In this document: one piece after another, positions 20,209 to 27,762 of the stretch | Layout: every line of letters starts with the position of its first letter | How positions within the stretch are numbered: position 1 is the first letter of the stretch | DNA from: Mesorhizobium sp. ZC-5 | GTDB lineage: Bacteria; Pseudomonadota; Alphaproteobacteria; Rhizobiales; Rhizobiaceae | NCBI RefSeq assembly: GCF_025753855.1 | Contig: NZ_JAOWPT010000001.1 | Coordinates: 62,001-126,000, forward strand | Direction: 5' to 3' | Length of the DNA: 64,000 nt | The notes under the pieces: model-generated | What the model saw: only the letters and a program-made list of their open reading frames with translations | The model's database searches: none | What the model was told of the DNA's origin: nothing | Made by a program: the position numbers and the translations under genes

Positions 20209-21582
20209 GTGAACGAAGCATCGTCGATCCAGGGTGGCGTTCCGCTCGCGCTCATAACCGCGCTGCGGGAACGGGAAGCCGCGACATTCCGCAGGGCGCG
20301 GCCGAAGTCAGCGGAGGCGGTCGGCAAGGGCATCGCCGGTTTCCTCGGCGGCGTGCCCATGCACTGGATGCACGATTGGCCGATGCCTTTCCCCATCCTC
20401 GTCGACCGGGCGAAGGGCGCGACGATCACCGATATCGACGGCAATCGGCTCGACGATTTCTGTCTCGGCGACACCGGCTCGATGTTTGGTCATTCACCGG
20501 CGCCGGTGGCTCGCGCGATCCGCAGGCAGGCGTCGCGCGGGCTGACCTACATGTTGCCCAGCGAGGACGCGCTGGCGGTCGGCCGATTGCTCGCGGAAAG
20601 GTTCGGCCTGCCGCACTGGCAGATCGCCACCACCGCGACCGACGCCAACCGGTTTGCCTTGCGGGTTGCCCGCGCCGTCACCGGCCGCGAGAAGGTCCTC
20701 GTCTTCAACGGCTGCTATCACGGCTCGGTCGACGAAACGATGGTGCGGCTGATCGACGGCAAGCCGGTCAACCGCCCCGGCCTCGCCGGCGAATTCCGCG
20801 ATCTTACCCATGGCACCAAAATCGTCGAGTTCAACGATCTCGATGCGCTGGATGCCGCCCTTTCCGACAAGTCCGTCGCCTGCGTCATCAGCGAGCCGGT
20901 GCTGACCAATTCCTGCATGGTGCTGCCGGATCCCGGCTTCCACGCCGGCCTGCACGACATCACCCGCCGCCACGGCACGCTGCTTCTCATCGACGAGACG
21001 CACACGATCTCGACCGCTCCCGGCGGCTACACAAGCCGCCATCGCCTCGAGCCCGACCTGTTCGTGCTCGGCAAGCCGATCGCCGGCGGCGTTCCGGCCA
21101 GCGTCTGGGGCATGACCGACGAACTTGCTGCCCAATGGTCGGAGTACGATCGCACAAGGGAACCCGGTTTTTCCGGCATGGGCACGACGCTGTCGGCCAA
21201 CCCGCTGCAATTCGCGGCGATGCGCGCGACGCTCGAAGCAGTGATGACCGAAAAGAATTATGCCCGCATGGAGCGGCTCGCGGGTCGCCTGGAGAAAGGC
21301 CTAAACGCCGCGATAACCCGACATGCCTTGCCCTGGCATGTCGCCCGCGTCGGCGCGCGGGTCGAATTCATCTGCGCGCCAGGCCCGCTCCGCAACGGCG
21401 CCGAGGCGGAAGCCGCCCACGCTCCGTCTCTCGAAGCAGCCTTCCATGTCGCGCTGGTCAACCGCGGCGTCCTCATCGCGCCCTTCCACAACATGATGCT
21501 CGTGTCGCCGGCAACGACGAGAACCCAGGTGGACCACCTCATTGTGGCCTTCGGCGATATTGCGGCAAAGCTTGCGGCATGA
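20209..21582 (+). CDS. Class III aminotransferase, glutamate-1-semialdehyde aminomutase-like
   Basis: 457 residues from GTG 20209, which has AAAGGGGG upstream; the longer frame runs through the promoter region. The PLP lysine is in LGKPIAGG near residue 289, with the preceding LIDETHT aspartate-type motif, and FNGCYHGSVDE upstream. The closest known pattern is GSAM-like omega-aminotransferases; the haem-pathway hemL itself is usually 425-430 residues and stands elsewhere. The downstream ligase gene overlaps or nearly abuts, so both probably act on the same amine or amino acid. Confidence 0.88.
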   Translation: MNEASSIQGGVPLALITALREREAATFRRARPKSAEAVGKGIAGFLGGVPMHWMHDWPMPFPILVDRAKGATITDIDGNRLDDFCLGDTGSMFGHSPAPVARAIRRQASRGLTYMLPSEDALAVGRLLAERFGLPHWQIATTATDANRFALRVARAVTGREKVLVFNGCYHGSVDETMVRLIDGKPVNRPGLAGEFRDLTHGTKIVEFNDLDALDAALSDKSVACVISEPVLTNSCMVLPDPGFHAGLHDITRRHGTLLLIDETHTISTAPGGYTSRHRLEPDLFVLGKPIAGGVPASVWGMTDELAAQWSEYDRTREPGFSGMGTTLSANPLQFAAMRATLEAVMTEKNYARMERLAGRLEKGLNAAITRHALPWHVARVGARVEFICAPGPLRNGAEAEAAHAPSLEAAFHVALVNRGVLIAPFHNMMLVSPATTRTQVDHLIVAFGDIAAKLAA

Positions 21583-21614
21583 GAGAAGCGCCGCATCCTA
21601 TCAAGAGTAGCATC

Positions 21615-23000
21615 ATGACCTCCCCCTCGGGCTCGACCATCGACGAAGCAAAGGCATTTCTGGACTCCCATCCGGACATCGAGGCTTTCGACATCCTGCT
21701 CACCGACACCAACGGGGTCGGCCGCGGGAAAATCATTCGCCGCCATGAATTGCTGTCGATCTACGAGGGCGGCCGCCATATGCCGATCTCGATCCTCGGC
21801 CTCGATATCACCGGCGAGGACGTCCACGAGACAGGCCTGATCTGGGATTCCGGCGACGGCGACCTGCGCGCATGGCCGATACCCGGCACGCTGAAGCCGC
21901 TTTACGGCACCAGCCCGGCGCGCGGCCAGGTGCTGCTATCCATGTACCATCTCGACGGCCAGCCGATGACTTCGGATCCGCGCCATGCCCTGGCGCGCCA
22001 GGTCGAAGCGCTGTCGGCCAAGGGCCTGCATCCGGCGGGTGCTTTCGAACTCGAGTTTTTCCTGCTCAAGAACGAGCGCGACAGCGAAGGCCGCGTGCAG
22101 CCCGCGAGCGCCGTGCTCGACGGCCGGACAAGCGGCAAGACCGAAGTGTATTCGGTCGACCATCTGCATGGCATGGAGCCGCTGTTTTCCGACATCTATG
22201 CCGGCGCCAAGGCACAAGGCATCCCGGTGGAGACGTTGATCTCCGAATACGCACCCGGCCAGTACGAACTCACCCTGAATTACCGCAAGGACGTGCTGCA
22301 GGCCGCCGACGATCTCATCCTGTTGAAGCGCCTTGTTCGTATGCAGGCCCGGCGGCACGGCGTGACGGCCTGCTTCATGGCCAAGCCAATCGAAAAATAC
22401 GCCGGCTCCGGTATGCACTTCCACGTTTCGATGCAGGATGCGTCAGGCAGGAACATCTTTGCCGAAGAAACTGTCGGCACCTGGAACGGAGCGATCCTCA
22501 ATGCCATCGGGGGGCTGGCCGCGACCATGCCGGAAACGATGCTGGTCTTTGCCCCACATGCCAATTCCTGGCGCCGCTTCGTAGCCCAGTCCTATGCGCC
22601 GCTCGCCCCGGCCTGGGGCGTCAACAACCGCTCGGTCGCGTTGCGCATCCCGGCCGGCGACGTCAAGAACCGCCGCATCGAGCATCGCCCGTCCGGTGTC
22701 GACGCCAATCCGTATCTGGTTGCCGCGACCGTGCTGGCCGCCATCGCCAAGGGTCTCGACGAAAAGCTCGATCCGGGCGCGGAGACCACCGGCAACGGCT
22801 ACGAGACCGCACCGAAGCTCGCCGACGCGCCTGCCGACTGGCGCTCAGCCATCGAGGCGGCCAAGGCCTCGTCGTTCCTCAAGCAGGCACTGGGAGAGGA
22901 CCTGCACCGCACGTTCACCGAGATCAAGCAGGCGGAATATGTGCGTGTCGCGCGCACGGTGAGCGAACTGGATTACCACCTCTATCTGCACGAGGTTTGA
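21615..23000 (+). CDS. Glutamine synthetase family ligase (PuuA/GlnT-like)
   Basis: 461 residues. The C-terminal catalytic domain shows AGSGMHFHVSM, the ATP-binding NRSVALRIP region, and EHRPSGVDANPYL, all hallmarks of the family. Members that are not ammonia-assimilating GlnA join glutamate to amines such as putrescine. I chose ATG 21615; an earlier in-frame ATG at 21579 overlaps the aminotransferase stop as ATGA, but neither has a strong ribosome site. Pairing with an aminotransferase suggests gamma-glutamylation of an amine that is then transaminated, or the reverse order; this is an inference. Confidence 0.9.
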   Translation: MTSPSGSTIDEAKAFLDSHPDIEAFDILLTDTNGVGRGKIIRRHELLSIYEGGRHMPISILGLDITGEDVHETGLIWDSGDGDLRAWPIPGTLKPLYGTSPARGQVLLSMYHLDGQPMTSDPRHALARQVEALSAKGLHPAGAFELEFFLLKNERDSEGRVQPASAVLDGRTSGKTEVYSVDHLHGMEPLFSDIYAGAKAQGIPVETLISEYAPGQYELTLNYRKDVLQAADDLILLKRLVRMQARRHGVTACFMAKPIEKYAGSGMHFHVSMQDASGRNIFAEETVGTWNGAILNAIGGLAATMPETMLVFAPHANSWRRFVAQSYAPLAPAWGVNNRSVALRIPAGDVKNRRIEHRPSGVDANPYLVAATVLAAIAKGLDEKLDPGAETTGNGYETAPKLADAPADWRSAIEAAKASSFLKQALGEDLHRTFTEIKQAEYVRVARTVSELDYHLYLHEV

Positions 23001-23055
23001 CGAAAGCCCGCTGAACGGCCGGCTGTGTCAAATTTGATAGCCATCGCCTTATAGA

Positions 23056-23070
23056 GAACATATCATGAAC
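23056..23070. promoter_or_regulatory. SOS box (LexA-binding site)
   Basis: GAAC-ATATCAT-GAAC is an exact copy of the alphaproteobacterial LexA consensus (GAAC-N7-GAAC, the complement of GTTC-N7-GTTC). It ends two bases before the start codon of the radical SAM gene and overlaps the likely promoter, with TTGATA at 23034-23039 as a -35 candidate. LexA binding here would silence the repair cassette until DNA damage. Confidence 0.8.
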
Positions 23071-23072
23071 AT

Positions 23073-24359
23073 ATGACACTCTCGACTCGCGAAAAACTGG
23101 CGATTCTTTCCGACGCCGCCAAATACGATGCTTCCTGCGCCTCATCCGGCGCCGCCAAACGTGATTCCTTGAAGAGTGGCGGCATCGGCTCGACCGAAGG
23201 CTCCGGCATCTGCCATTCGTACGCGCCCGATGGCCGCTGCATTTCGCTCCTGAAGATCCTGCTGACCAATTTCTGCATCTACGACTGCAGCTACTGCATC
23301 AACCGCTCTTCCTCGAACGTCCGCCGCGCCCGCTTCACCATCGACGAGGTGGTCCAGCTGACGCTGGACTTCTACCGCCGCAACTACATCGAAGGTCTTT
23401 TCCTCTCCTCCGGCGTCGTTCGTTCGCCGGATGAAACCATGACCGAGATGGTCGAGATCGCCCGCCGGCTCAGGATTGATGAAAAGTTCGGCGGCTACAT
23501 TCATCTGAAAACGATCCCCGAATGCGCGCAGGAACTGATCGAAAAGGCCGGGCTCTATGCCGACCGCCTGTCGATAAATGTCGAACTGCCGACCGATGAA
23601 GGCGTGAAGAGGCTGGCGCCGGAAAAGAAGCCCGAAACGATCCGGCTCTCGATGGCGAAACTCCGCTCGAAGATCGAGGAAAAGTCGGAACCCACGCTGA
23701 AGACGAAACGGCGCGAGCATTTCGCACCGGGCGGCCAGTCTACACAGATGATCGTCGGCGCCGACGCGACCCCGGACGCCGGCATTCTCGCCACCAGCGC
23801 CCGGCTCTATGGGAGCTACCATCTCCGCCGCGTTTATTATTCCGCCTTCAGTCCGATTCCGGATTCATCGTCGGCACTGCCGCTCAGGAAACCGCCGCTG
23901 ATGCGCGAACATCGGCTCTATCAGGCCGACTGGCTGATGCGCTTCTACGGCTTCGCGCAGCCGGAAATCCTGGCCGGAACGCCGGATGGCATGCTCGATC
24001 TTGACATCGACCCTAAGCTCGCCTGGGCACTGCGCAACCGCGGACAATTCCCGCTCGACGTCAACCGCGCGCCGCGGGAGGCGCTGTTGCGCGTGCCGGG
24101 CCTGGGCACCCGCGCGGTGACGCGCATCCTCGAAACCAGACGTTTTCGTCGCTTGCGGCTGGAAGATGTCGGGCGCCTCTCTGCCTCGATTTCCAAGGTA
24201 CGGCCATTCATTGTGGCGGAAGGCTGGTCGCCCGGCCACCTCACCGACCAGCACGGCCTGCGGCAGCGCCTTGCCCGCCTCCGAGGCAGCTTTCGCTGTT
24301 CTGATCATGCCGGCACAACAGCTCAACCTCGCCCACCACACCATTCTGCTTTCCGGTGA
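23073..24359 (+). CDS. Putative DNA modification/repair radical SAM protein (TIGR03916 family)
   Basis: 428 residues. The radical SAM cluster motif CIYDCSYC holds Cys68, Cys72 and Cys75. The N-terminus KLAILSDAAKYDASCASSG and the GYIHLKTIP and LSINVELP strands fit the TIGR03916 family. Near residue 340 a helix-hairpin-helix (RVPGLGTRAVTRIL) gives non-specific DNA contact. These proteins occur beside UdgX/TIGR03915 proteins, as here, and are believed to act on damaged DNA, but no reaction is established to my knowledge. No ribosome site is seen and the SOS box ends two bases upstream, so the mRNA may be nearly leaderless. It overlaps the next gene by 53 bases. Confidence 0.9.
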   Translation: MTLSTREKLAILSDAAKYDASCASSGAAKRDSLKSGGIGSTEGSGICHSYAPDGRCISLLKILLTNFCIYDCSYCINRSSSNVRRARFTIDEVVQLTLDFYRRNYIEGLFLSSGVVRSPDETMTEMVEIARRLRIDEKFGGYIHLKTIPECAQELIEKAGLYADRLSINVELPTDEGVKRLAPEKKPETIRLSMAKLRSKIEEKSEPTLKTKRREHFAPGGQSTQMIVGADATPDAGILATSARLYGSYHLRRVYYSAFSPIPDSSSALPLRKPPLMREHRLYQADWLMRFYGFAQPEILAGTPDGMLDLDIDPKLAWALRNRGQFPLDVNRAPREALLRVPGLGTRAVTRILETRRFRRLRLEDVGRLSASISKVRPFIVAEGWSPGHLTDQHGLRQRLARLRGSFRCSDHAGTTAQPRPPHHSAFR

Positions 24360-25815
24360 AACCGACTTCGAAGGCTGGCGCGATGCGGCCCGGCGCCTGG
24401 CGTTGTCTGGAATCGAGCCGGTGGACGTGAATTGGACTATTCGACCGGAGGCCGAGCGGCAGCCAGATCCCCCTCCTCCCTGTGGGGAGGAGTCAGGGAT
24501 GGGAGAACAAACTCGCCAGCCCCCCGGAAGCACGACCCTCCGTGTTCCACGCGATTTCATCGCGGCGGCCGAAACCGCCATCCTTCACTCCAATCCCGAG
24601 CGTTTCGCTTTTCTCTACCGGCTGCTGTGGCGGCTTCGTTCGGAACCGCATCTGCTGAAGATCGCCTCCGACCCCGACATCCGACGCCTCGAAGCGATGG
24701 GAAAATCGGTACGCCGCGACATCCACAAGATGCGCGCCTTCGTCCGCTTCCGGCAGATCGGCGACAGCCCGGACGAGCGTTACGTCGCCTGGTTCGAGCC
24801 GGACCACTACATCGTCGAGCGCAACGCACCGTTTTTCGTGCGCCGGTTCACCGGCATGCGCTGGGCGATCCTGACGCCCCATGCCTGCGCCGACTGGGAC
24901 GGCGAGCGTCTTGCCATTGGCCCCGGCGCCCGTAAGGACGACGCCCCGCTGGAAGATACTTCCGAGGCTCTGTGGCGCACCTATTACTGGAATATCTTCA
25001 ACCCGGCGCGGCTGAAGGTGAAGGCGATGCAGGCCGAAATGCCGAAGAAATACTGGCGGAACCTTCCGGAGGCTTCGCTCATTCCTGACCTGATCGCAGG
25101 CGCGGACGAGGCCGCCAAGGAGATGATTGCCAGGATGCCCAGCACGCCGGCGCCGCACCACGCCAAGATGCAGGCGAAACATTGGCCGGTGCCCAAGACG
25201 CCTCGTCAAGACGAAGACGGCGCAGACGCCAGATCGATCGCACAGGCCCGCAAGGCGGCCGAGCATTGCAGGCGCTGCCCCTTGTGGCGCGAGGCGACGC
25301 AGACCGTGTTTGGCGAGGGACCGGAAAGCGCGCGCATCGTCTTCGTCGGCGAGCAGCCGGGCGACCAGGAGGATATCGCCGGCAAGCCTTTCGTCGGCCC
25401 GGCGGGCAAGGTGTTCGACGACATTCTCGAGGAAGCCGACCTCGACCGAGCCATCACCTACGTCACCAACGCGGTGAAACACTTCAAGTTCGAGCCGCGC
25501 GGCAAGCGCCGCATCCACTCCAAGCCCAACGCCGGCGAAGTTCAGGCTTGCCGCTGGTGGCTCGACAAGGAGCTGTCGCTGATAAAGCCGGACCTTGTCG
25601 TCGCACTCGGCGCGACGGCGGCGCAGTCACTGCTCGGCAAGCCGGTTGCCATTACCAGGATGCGCGGCGAGGTCATCGAGCGGGACGATGGCTTACGCAT
25701 CTTCCTCACCATCCACCCCTCCTTCATCCTGCGCATCCGCGAACCGGAAGAGAAACAGGCCGAACGGGAGCGGTTTCTGAAAGACATCAAGGCGGTGAAA
25801 GCGCTGATGGCGTGA
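24307..25815 (+). CDS. udgX: Fusion of TIGR03915 putative DNA repair domain and UdgX uracil-DNA-binding protein
   Basis: 502 residues. Residues 1 to about 290 match the TIGR03915/DUF4130 domain (FRRFTGMRW-like VRRFTGMRWAI and MPKKYWRNLPE). The rest is a family 4-like uracil-DNA glycosylase with CRRCPL, GEQPGDQED near residue 348, and HPSFILR near residue 470. KRRIHSKP at residues 400-407 is the UdgX signature: the His (His404 here) forms a covalent bond with the abasic site after uracil removal. The cysteines that hold the Fe-S cluster are in the CRRCPLW region. A palindromic repeat adds a stretch near residue 57. Start ATG lies inside the end of the radical SAM gene, which indicates coupling. 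Confidence 0.92.
   Translation: MPAQQLNLAHHTILLSGETDFEGWRDAARRLALSGIEPVDVNWTIRPEAERQPDPPPPCGEESGMGEQTRQPPGSTTLRVPRDFIAAAETAILHSNPERFAFLYRLLWRLRSEPHLLKIASDPDIRRLEAMGKSVRRDIHKMRAFVRFRQIGDSPDERYVAWFEPDHYIVERNAPFFVRRFTGMRWAILTPHACADWDGERLAIGPGARKDDAPLEDTSEALWRTYYWNIFNPARLKVKAMQAEMPKKYWRNLPEASLIPDLIAGADEAAKEMIARMPSTPAPHHAKMQAKHWPVPKTPRQDEDGADARSIAQARKAAEHCRRCPLWREATQTVFGEGPESARIVFVGEQPGDQEDIAGKPFVGPAGKVFDDILEEADLDRAITYVTNAVKHFKFEPRGKRRIHSKPNAGEVQACRWWLDKELSLIKPDLVVALGATAAQSLLGKPVAITRMRGEVIERDDGLRIFLTIHPSFILRIREPEEKQAERERFLKDIKAVKALMA
24473..24492. repeat. Palindromic repeat inside the udgX coding sequence
   Basis: CTCCTCCC and GGGAGGAG, arms of 8 bp around TGTG, resemble the GC-rich palindromes found between genes in this window. 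Read in frame it gives a Pro-Pro-Pro-Pro-Cys-Gly-Glu-Glu segment that looks foreign to the domain around it. Confidence 0.5.
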
Positions 25816-25843
25816 CGTCGCGATCCTTCCCCGTAGAGAGGGA

Positions 25844-27106
25844 TCAACGGATAAGGATCGCCCTGAGATCGTTGACGTTGGTTCCGGTCGGCCCTGACAC
25901 AAAAAGATCATCGACCGCATTGAAAGCCGTCCAGGCATTGTTGCCGGCGAGCATTGCCTTGGCATCGATGCCTTTTTCCCGCATGCGCGCCACCGTCTTT
26001 CCGCTAGCGAAGGCGCCGGCATTGTCTTCCGAACCGTCGATGCCGTCGGTGTCGGCTGCCAGCGCATCGATACCCTGGATACCGTCGATACCGATTGCGA
26101 AGGCCAGCAGGAATTCGCTGTTACGGCCACCCTTGCCTTTGGCGCGCAAGGTCACCGTCGTCTCGCCGCCCGAAAGGATCAATACCGGCTTTCTGAAAGG
26201 CCGGTTGCGCGTCGCCACCTCGCGGGCGATCGACGCATGGACCGAACCGACCTCCCGCGCCTCGCCTTCGATGGAATCGGAGAGGATGACGGTCTCGATC
26301 CCTTGCCTTCTCGCCTCCCGCGCTGCCGCTTCCAGCGAAACAGCGGCGGAAGCGATCACATGGACTTCGTTGCCGGCAAAGCGCTTGTCATTGGGCCTGG
26401 GCGCATCGGCAGCCGGCGAATGAAGATGTTTCATCACCGCATCCGGCAAGGCCATCCGGTAGGTCTCGACGATTTTCAGCACGTCCTGGCGGGTGCTTTC
26501 GTCCGGTACGGTCGGTCCTGAAGCCACCAGCGCCGGGTTGTCGCCGGGAATATCCGACACCACCAGCGAGACGACTTTCGCCGGATAGGCCGCCGCGGCA
26601 AGCCGCCCGCCCTTGATCGTCGATACATGCTTGCGCACCGCGTTCATCGCCGCGATCGGCGCGCCGGAGGCCAGCAGCGCCTGGTTGACGGCGATTTCGT
26701 CGGCCAGCGTCAGATCGCCAGCCGGTGACGGCAGCAGCGCCGAGCCGCCACCGGAGATAAGCGCGATCACCAGGTCGTCCGCGGTCAGGCCGCGCACCGT
26801 TTCCAGCAACCGTTTCGCGGCGGCCAACCCAGCTTTGTCAGGCACAGGATGTGCGGCCTCGATCACCGCGATGCGTTCGCATCGGGCGCCATAACCGTAT
26901 CGCGTCACCACGACGCCCTCGAGCGGCGCGTCCCATGCCTTTTCAAATGCCGCCGCCATCTGCGCCGAGCCCTTGCCGGCTCCGATCACGATCGTGCGGC
27001 CCTTCGGTCTTGCCGGCAGATGACTGCGGATCGTCAGTTCAGGATCCGCCGCAGCGACGGCGGCGTTGAAGATGGAAGTCAGGAAAGATTTGGGATCGAG
27101 CGTCAC
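25844..27106 (-). CDS. Glycerate 2-kinase (MOFRL family)
   Basis: 420 residues, the usual size. N-terminal DUF4147 domain with VIGAGKGSAQMA and ALISGGGSALLPSP, then the C-terminal MOFRL domain with LILSGGETTVTL, GRNSEFLLAFA and DTDGIDGSEDNAGA. It phosphorylates glycerate to 2-phosphoglycerate, the last step in feeding glyoxylate or tartrate carbon into glycolysis. It sits at the edge of the purine-degradation genes, whose end product is glyoxylate, so a role in using that carbon is plausible. The gene ends 28 bases from the convergent udgX gene. Confidence 0.93.
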   Translation of the reverse strand: MTLDPKSFLTSIFNAAVAAADPELTIRSHLPARPKGRTIVIGAGKGSAQMAAAFEKAWDAPLEGVVVTRYGYGARCERIAVIEAAHPVPDKAGLAAAKRLLETVRGLTADDLVIALISGGGSALLPSPAGDLTLADEIAVNQALLASGAPIAAMNAVRKHVSTIKGGRLAAAAYPAKVVSLVVSDIPGDNPALVASGPTVPDESTRQDVLKIVETYRMALPDAVMKHLHSPAADAPRPNDKRFAGNEVHVIASAAVSLEAAAREARRQGIETVILSDSIEGEAREVGSVHASIAREVATRNRPFRKPVLILSGGETTVTLRAKGKGGRNSEFLLAFAIGIDGIQGIDALAADTDGIDGSEDNAGAFASGKTVARMREKGIDAKAMLAGNNAWTAFNAVDDLFVSGPTGTNVNDLRAILIR

Positions 27107-27114
27107 GACTGCTG

Positions 27115-27165
27115 ATCTCCCCCCTTGTGGGGGAGATGTCCGGCAGGACAGAGGGGGGCAACGTA
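27115..27165. repeat. Intergenic palindromic repeat (rhizobial REP/RIME type)
   Basis: ATCTCCCCC and GGGGGAGAT form 9-bp arms around CTTGT, followed by a GTCCGGCAGGAC palindrome and a run of G. This composite hairpin lies between the UPF0303 gene and glycerate kinase and could end transcription of the former. It is of the same style as the repeats found inside xdhC and the acyl-CoA synthetase. Confidence 0.65.
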
Positions 27166-27183
27166 GAACGCCATCGTTTCCCT

Positions 27184-27696
27184 CTAGCCCCGTGCCGCCG
27201 GGTCATCCGGCAATGCCAGCTTCTTGCCATCCAGCCCGAGATGCGCCGCAAGCACCGCGACGATGATCTCATGATCCTGCCGCTGCGGCAGTCCGGAAAC
27301 GGCAATGACGCCGACGGCACCGATGCCCTTCACCTTCACTGGAAAACCGCCGCCGGCCAGCACGAACTCCGATGGCGCCAACCCATGGCCGGGCGGAAAG
27401 GTCTTGTCCTCCCGGTTCTGCTCCAGCCCCATGCGATAGGTGCTTTTGTGGAACATCTTCACCACATTGCGCTTGCGGCGCGCCCAGTCGGTGTTGGATC
27501 CGCTCGAACCGGGCAGCGCCGCATAAAACAGCGGCCGGTCCCAGAACTGGATATCGACGACGATCGGCAGTTTTTCAGCCAGCGCTCGCTCGCGCAGCGC
27601 TGAGCCGATGGCAAAGGCCTGCGCTTCGTCGAAATGGTCGAATACCAGAGCCGTTTCCTGCTCGATGATTTTGGCGATGTCGTCGGCGGTGCTCAT
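27184..27696 (-). CDS. UPF0303 / HbpS-like haem-binding-domain protein
   Basis: 170 residues matching the UPF0303 family: WDRPLFYAALPGSSGSNTDWARRK in the N-terminal half, FVLAGGGFPVKVKG in the middle and QRQDHEIIVAVLA at the end. The fold is the GlcG/HbpS domain (often annotated heme-degrading domain), with no experimentally settled role. It lies 66 bases downstream of guanine deaminase on the same strand and may belong to that operon; in other bacteria such proteins often accompany catabolic clusters. Confidence 0.85.
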   Translation of the reverse strand: MSTADDIAKIIEQETALVFDHFDEAQAFAIGSALRERALAEKLPIVVDIQFWDRPLFYAALPGSSGSNTDWARRKRNVVKMFHKSTYRMGLEQNREDKTFPPGHGLAPSEFVLAGGGFPVKVKGIGAVGVIAVSGLPQRQDHEIIVAVLAAHLGLDGKKLALPDDPAARG

Positions 27697-27762
27697 CTCT
27701 CATTCCCTGCGTGATGGAGGACGCTGCTTCGCACAAAGCCGGCACGATGCCAACGGGCGGCT

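Noticed and set aside
20376-23000. An 874-codon open frame spanning the aminotransferase and the PuuA-like ligase
   Set aside because: Its first 400 codons are an Arg-rich off-frame reading of the aminotransferase; only the final 461 codons are the ligase gene, which I start at 21615.
24166-24306. Longer N-terminus of the UdgX fusion starting at 24166
   Set aside because: This part is the other frame of the radical SAM gene; the domain begins with the residues after ATG 24307.
27115-27165. A CRISPR-like array based on the GC-rich palindromes
   Set aside because: The repeats are single, of different lengths and have no regular spacers.
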